Below are positions 33,705 through 36,440 of a stretch of 36,440 nucleotides of DNA, one piece after another. Below the pieces are notes generated by a model. The model did no database searches. It was not told the origin of the DNA and saw nothing but the letters and a program-made list of their open reading frames with translations. This DNA comes from Cupriavidus lacunae (GTDB lineage Bacteria; Pseudomonadota; Gammaproteobacteria; Burkholderiales; Burkholderiaceae), in the NCBI RefSeq assembly GCF_003353055.1, contig NZ_QKWJ01000073.1:1-36440 (forward strand), read 5' to 3'. The translations under genes and the position numbers were made by a program. How positions within the stretch are numbered: position 1 is the first letter of the stretch; every line of letters starts with the position of its first letter.

Positions 33705-34429
33705 GTGGCCGAACTAGTCATGTTGTCTAACGTTGGCGCACGGCTGTCTTACGGCTCCCTGCCGAAGGCGGCGGCCGTCGCGAGATGTCTCGATATTGCG
33801 ATCACCGCGGGCGGCGCCGTCACGGCCGCGTTCCTGTTGCAGGACGACGGCACCCAGCGCGTGGTACAGGGAACCTGTGTTGCGCTGGACGTGGCCCTGG
33901 TGCTGACGTTGTTTCCGCCCCTGGGCCTCTACCGCCTGCCGCCGGGGCGTGGCCGGCTACGCGTACCGGCGGCGCTACTGGGCGGCTGGGCGGTGGCCCA
34001 GGCCTGCAGCCTGGGCCTGATGTTCATGCTGTACGACACGGTGCCGTTCTCGCTGGCGTGGTTCGGGCTGTGGACGCTCTGCACCGGCGTAGCCCTGGCG
34101 GCGGCACGCATGGCCGGCCACGCGCTGCGCGGATGGGCCGCACGCGCCCGCCGCGCGCATCGCCGCGTCGCCATCGTCGGCGCCGGCACGCTGTGCGGCG
34201 AAGTGGCCGATCGCGCCCGCGGCGCGCAGCCGTCGGGCTATCGCGTGGTGGACATGCATATCTGTGGCGACACCAGCACCGAGCCCGCGCTGCAGGTATT
34301 GCGCGAGTTTATCGCCCGGGTGCGCAAGCAGGGCATCGAGGAAGTGTGGCTGGCCTTGCCGCTGTCCGAGGCGCGCGCGACGCGCTGCGTGCTGGAGGAA
34401 CTCAGCGATGAGCTGGTGACGGTACGCCT
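33705..34429 (+). pseudogene. Truncated exopolysaccharide glycosyl-phosphotransferase (WcaJ-like), N-terminal part
   Basis: About 240 residues of a polyprenyl glycosylphosphotransferase. There are four or five N-terminal membrane segments (VARCLDIAITAGGAVTAAFLL; VALDVALVLTLFPPLGLY; LLGGWAVAQACSLGLMFML; WFGLWTLCTGVALAAA). A CoA-binding-like Rossmann domain follows (RVAIVGAGTLCGEVADRARG to VWLALPLSEARATRCVLEELSDELVTVRL). A full enzyme is about 460 residues and ends with a bacterial sugar transferase domain, which is missing. After VTVRL the frame enters antisense response-regulator sequence and stops at 34574, adding some 48 foreign residues. The start is either GTG 33705 (tight to GGGAGG) or ATG 33720. 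An IS110 element follows within 300 bases. It would have started capsule or EPS repeat-unit synthesis. Confidence 0.75.
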
Positions 34430-34504
34430 CACTTCGCTCGCCAGCACCCGGCTCATCCCGTCCAGCACGACGGGGTGGTCATCGGCAATCACTACCTTGA
34501 TCAT
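34430..34504 (-). pseudogene. Response regulator fragment, first 25 codons only
   Basis: On the minus strand, ATG 34504 opens MIKVVIADDHPVVLDGMSR then VLASE. This is the beginning of a NarL/RcsB-type receiver domain with its acidic pair (DDH). AGGGGG lies about seven bases upstream, so a real start codon is preserved. After about codon 24 the sequence becomes the reverse strand of the glycosyl-phosphotransferase. The phosphorylated Asp and the output domain are missing. The two broken genes meet head-on near 34430. Confidence 0.7.
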
Positions 34505-34607
34505 GAATAACCCCCTTGCATTTTTCGGTCCCGCGGCCACGAACCGTTGCGCCGCCGAACTGAGCCGGCATTGATTGCCGGTCATCTTCGCTGAGTTGAA
34601 TATTAGG

Positions 34608-34641
34608 AGGCCCTTCTGGCCCCGGCGTGGGCGGAGAAACG
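34608..34641. repeat. 34-base motif, copy 1
   Basis: AGGCCCTTCTGGCC through GGCGGAGAAACG. It equals the copies at 34730-34763 and 36355-36388 except for one base, the centre of CCTTCnGG (T here, G and C in the others). GGCC-CTTCT-GGCC can form a short hairpin. Confidence 0.8.
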
Positions 34642-34672
34642 ATGACTTGTGGTTATTAAGCGGGTCATCGTT
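34638..34672. repeat. 9-bp inverted repeat left of the IS110 gene
   Basis: AACGATGAC (34638-34646) and GTCATCGTT (34664-34672) are perfect inverted copies 17 bases apart. They could be an RNA stem or a recombinase site between motif copies 1 and 2. Confidence 0.5.
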
Positions 34673-34710
34673 ATGCCCATGTTGTCGGGTTTCAGCCAGG
34701 CACGCGCCTT

Positions 34711-34815
34711 GTTTCTCAAGAGCATTTCAAGGCCCTTCGGGCCCCGGCGTGGGCGGAGAAACGGGGATGAGCTATACCGGTGAACGGCAGCGCCGCGATG
34801 ACCGACACACCAATG
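34711..34815. repeat. 105-base direct repeat, left copy (contains motif copy 2)
   Basis: This segment repeats at 36336-36440 with 6 mismatches and a period of 1625 bases. It begins GTTTCTCAAGAGCATTTCAA, includes the 34-base motif at 34730-34763 and GATGAGCTATACCGG, and may extend further since the right copy is cut by the window end. Confidence 0.85.
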
Positions 34816-34982
34816 GTGCGCGCTCTCGGCATGCACGCCGTGGAGTGAGCCCGCTTTGGAGCATGGTCCGGGATTCGTCGGCGACAGTGGTGAGCGCAGC
34901 GATGCGCATCCCGTTCAGGAGATCGAGTCGAATTCGACGCATCCCATGGCGCTGCCGTTCATCAACGATGGTGGAGCAAGCC
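34816..34982 (+). ncRNA. Candidate bridge-RNA region of the IS110 element
   Basis: In IS110-group elements a structured non-coding RNA from the left non-coding end pairs with donor and target DNA to guide the recombinase. This gap between the repeat and the transposase start is the right place and size for it. No start codon with a good ribosome site before 34983 is convincing, and I could not define a fold by eye. The call rests on position only. Confidence 0.3.
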
Positions 34983-36320
34983 ATGGCGATGCGCAAGCAA
35001 GAAGAAGAGGTGGTATTCCCCAACGCGGCGGGGATCGACGTGGGCGCGTCGAGCCACTGGGTGGCGGTGCCGCGGCATCTGGCCGAGCAGGCCGGCTGTG
35101 AGCCGATACGCGAAGTCGGCGCGATGACCGACGACCTGCATGCGCTGGCCGACTGGCTACTGGCGTGCGGCGTGGACACGGTCGCGCTCGAGTCCACCGG
35201 CGTGTACTGGATCCCCGTGTATGAAGTGCTGGAGCAACGCGGCTTGAAGGTCTGGCTGGTCGATGCTCGGCAGCTCAAGTACGTGCCCGGGCGCAAGAGC
35301 GACGTGCTCGACTGCCAGTGGCTGCAGAAGCTCATGAGCCTGGGACTGCTGCGCGCGGCGTGGCGCCCCGGCGACGAGGTGTGCGTGGTCCGCGCGGTGG
35401 TACGTCAGCGCGAGGTGCTGCTCACCGAGCAGGCCACTTGGGTGCAGCGCATGCACAAGGCCTTGGTCCAGATGAACCTGCAGCTCGGCGAAGTGCTCAC
35501 CGACGTGATGGGCATGACCGGCCAGGCCATCGTCCGGGCCATTGTGGCGGGCGAGCGTGACCCCCAAGTGCTGGCGCGCCATCGTCATGGACGCGTCAAG
35601 GCCAGCGAGCGCGACATCGCGCGGGCGCTGACCGGTAACTGGCGTGAGGAGCACCTGTTCGTGCTCGGGCAGGCCCTGGCGATGTTCGACAGCCTCGCCC
35701 AGCGCATCTTCGAGTGCGACGCCAAGCTCGAGGCCTTGCTCGCGCCGCTGGGCCGTCACGAGGTCGAACTCGGCGGGCCGGGCAAGCGGCGCGGCAAGAA
35801 CACGCCCAGCTTCGACCTACGCACGGCGCTCGCACGCTGGGCCGGTGTGGACCTCACCCGTATCAACGGACTGGCTGTCACCTCGGTGCTGACGGTGCTG
35901 TCGGAAATCGGCCCGGACCTGCGCCGCTTTGGCAGCGTCAAGCACTTCTGTTCGTGGCTGGGGCTGTGTCCCGGCACCAAGGTCAGCGGCGGCAAGGTGC
36001 TCAGCGCGCGCACCCGGCGCTCGACCAACCGGGTGCGCCAGGCGCTGAAACTGGCCGCAATGAGTCTGTCGCGTAACAGCTCCGCGCTCGGCGCGTTCTA
36101 CCGGCGCCTGTGTGCGCGCATGGACAAGCCGCGCGCCAATACCGCCGTCGCCCATAAGCTCGCCCGCATGGTGTACTTCATGCTCACACGCGGCGAGACC
36201 TTCGTCGACCAGGGCCAGCAGCGCTACGAAGAACAACAGCACGAGCGCAGCATCGCCGCGCTCAAACGCCGCGCCGCCGCACTGGGCTATCAGATCAATC
36301 CCATGAAGGTGGCCCCCTGA
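34983..36320 (+). CDS. IS110-family transposase (DEDD recombinase)
   Basis: A 445-residue RNA-guided-type recombinase. The N-terminal RuvC-like DEDD domain shows Asp19 (GIDVGASSHWVAV), Glu70 (ALESTGVYW), and Asp107 and Asp110 (RKSDVLDCQWLQKL). The C-terminal Transposase_20 domain has INGLAVTSVLTVLSEIGPDL and FCSWLGLCPGTKVSGGK, with the conserved Ser335. A coiled region lies between (about 145-270). All catalytic residues are present and the frame is intact, so it may be active. ATG 34983 has GGTGGAG about eight bases upstream; the frame is open back to 34575 but through non-coding element DNA. It lies next to two broken genes, which suggests that past activity or recombination of this element caused the rearrangement. 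Confidence 0.92.
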   Translation: MAMRKQEEEVVFPNAAGIDVGASSHWVAVPRHLAEQAGCEPIREVGAMTDDLHALADWLLACGVDTVALESTGVYWIPVYEVLEQRGLKVWLVDARQLKYVPGRKSDVLDCQWLQKLMSLGLLRAAWRPGDEVCVVRAVVRQREVLLTEQATWVQRMHKALVQMNLQLGEVLTDVMGMTGQAIVRAIVAGERDPQVLARHRHGRVKASERDIARALTGNWREEHLFVLGQALAMFDSLAQRIFECDAKLEALLAPLGRHEVELGGPGKRRGKNTPSFDLRTALARWAGVDLTRINGLAVTSVLTVLSEIGPDLRRFGSVKHFCSWLGLCPGTKVSGGKVLSARTRRSTNRVRQALKLAAMSLSRNSSALGAFYRRLCARMDKPRANTAVAHKLARMVYFMLTRGETFVDQGQQRYEEQQHERSIAALKRRAAALGYQINPMKVAP

Positions 36321-36335
36321 ACCCAGTCCGTTTTG

Positions 36336-36440
36336 GTTTCTCAGGAGCATTTCAAGGCCCTTCCGGCCCCGGCGTGGGCGGAGAAACGGAGATGAGCTAT
36401 ACCGGTGAACGGCAGCGCCGCGATGACCGACGGCCCAATG
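36336..36440. repeat. 105-base direct repeat, right copy (contains motif copy 3)
   Basis: It matches 34711-34815 at 99 of 105 positions and runs to the end of the window, so its full length is unknown. The 34-base motif is at 36355-36388. It starts 15 bases after the transposase stop. Confidence 0.85.

Larger units (their letters stand above)
34711..36335 (+). mobile_element. IS110-family insertion sequence (1625-base unit, ends provisional)
   Basis: The unit is the repeat period and contains one complete IS110-type transposase gene, about 270 bases of left non-coding DNA and only 15 bases on the right before the repeat starts again. IS110 elements lack long terminal inverted repeats, and none is visible here. 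A long left non-coding part is typical of the IS110 (not IS1111) group. The right-hand 105-base repeat may be the start of a second tandem copy or a copy of the target. Exact ends cannot be set from this window. Confidence 0.6.

Noticed and set aside
34608..36388. Three 34-base motif copies as a CRISPR-like array
   Set aside because: Spacing is irregular (about 120 and 1625 bases) and a transposase gene lies between; this is IS-associated repetition.

Overview
The window is GC-rich, densely coded DNA that looks like a secondary replicon or accessory catabolic region of a beta-proteobacterium of the Cupriavidus/Ralstonia type. The reasons are two orphan Bug-family (TctC-like) periplasmic receptors, a Burkholderiaceae-style general porin, many LysR/AraC regulators and SDR dehydrogenases, and high GC at third codon positions. 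The genus is inferred by eye, not from a search. I see no rRNA, tRNA or CRISPR.

Layout. (1) 1-2379: the end of an SDR, an SCP-x-like thiolase and a PECR-like SDR, i.e. acyl-CoA chemistry, closed by a good terminator. (2) 2805-5151: a porin and a Bug receptor. (3) 5204-16312: an AraC regulator divergent from a long + strand run of cupin dioxygenase, SDR, SDR, arylsulfatase, DUF1254/DUF1214 protein, second arylsulfatase and formylglycine-generating enzyme (FGE). (4) 16359-21488: a LysR regulator divergent from a Fe(II)/2-oxoglutarate dioxygenase, followed by a Bug receptor, a class II aldolase/adducin protein and another LysR. (5) 21463-28502, minus strand: ALDH, HSL-type esterase, Baeyer-Villiger monooxygenase (BVMO), Zn-alcohol dehydrogenase, and two SDRs. 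This is the full enzyme set of a cyclohexanol/cyclopentanol-type (chn/cpn) ketone pathway. (6) 28845-33024: two more exported DUF1254 proteins, convergent, and an aromatic-acid-type MFS transporter. (7) 33705-36440: a truncated exopolysaccharide glycosyl-phosphotransferase joined head-on to a truncated response regulator, then an IS110-family element with repeated flanks.

Working together (inference): sulfated aromatic or alicyclic compounds could enter by the porin and be desulfated in the periplasm by the two FGE-dependent sulfatases. They could then be taken up through the MFS or Bug-linked carriers, oxidised by SDR/ADH, cupin dioxygenase and BVMO, hydrolysed, and finished as acids and acyl-CoAs by ALDH and thiolase. 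The least understood parts are the three exported DUF1254 proteins, one of them placed between the two sulfatases, and a 30-bp element shared by the two Baeyer-Villiger transcription units.
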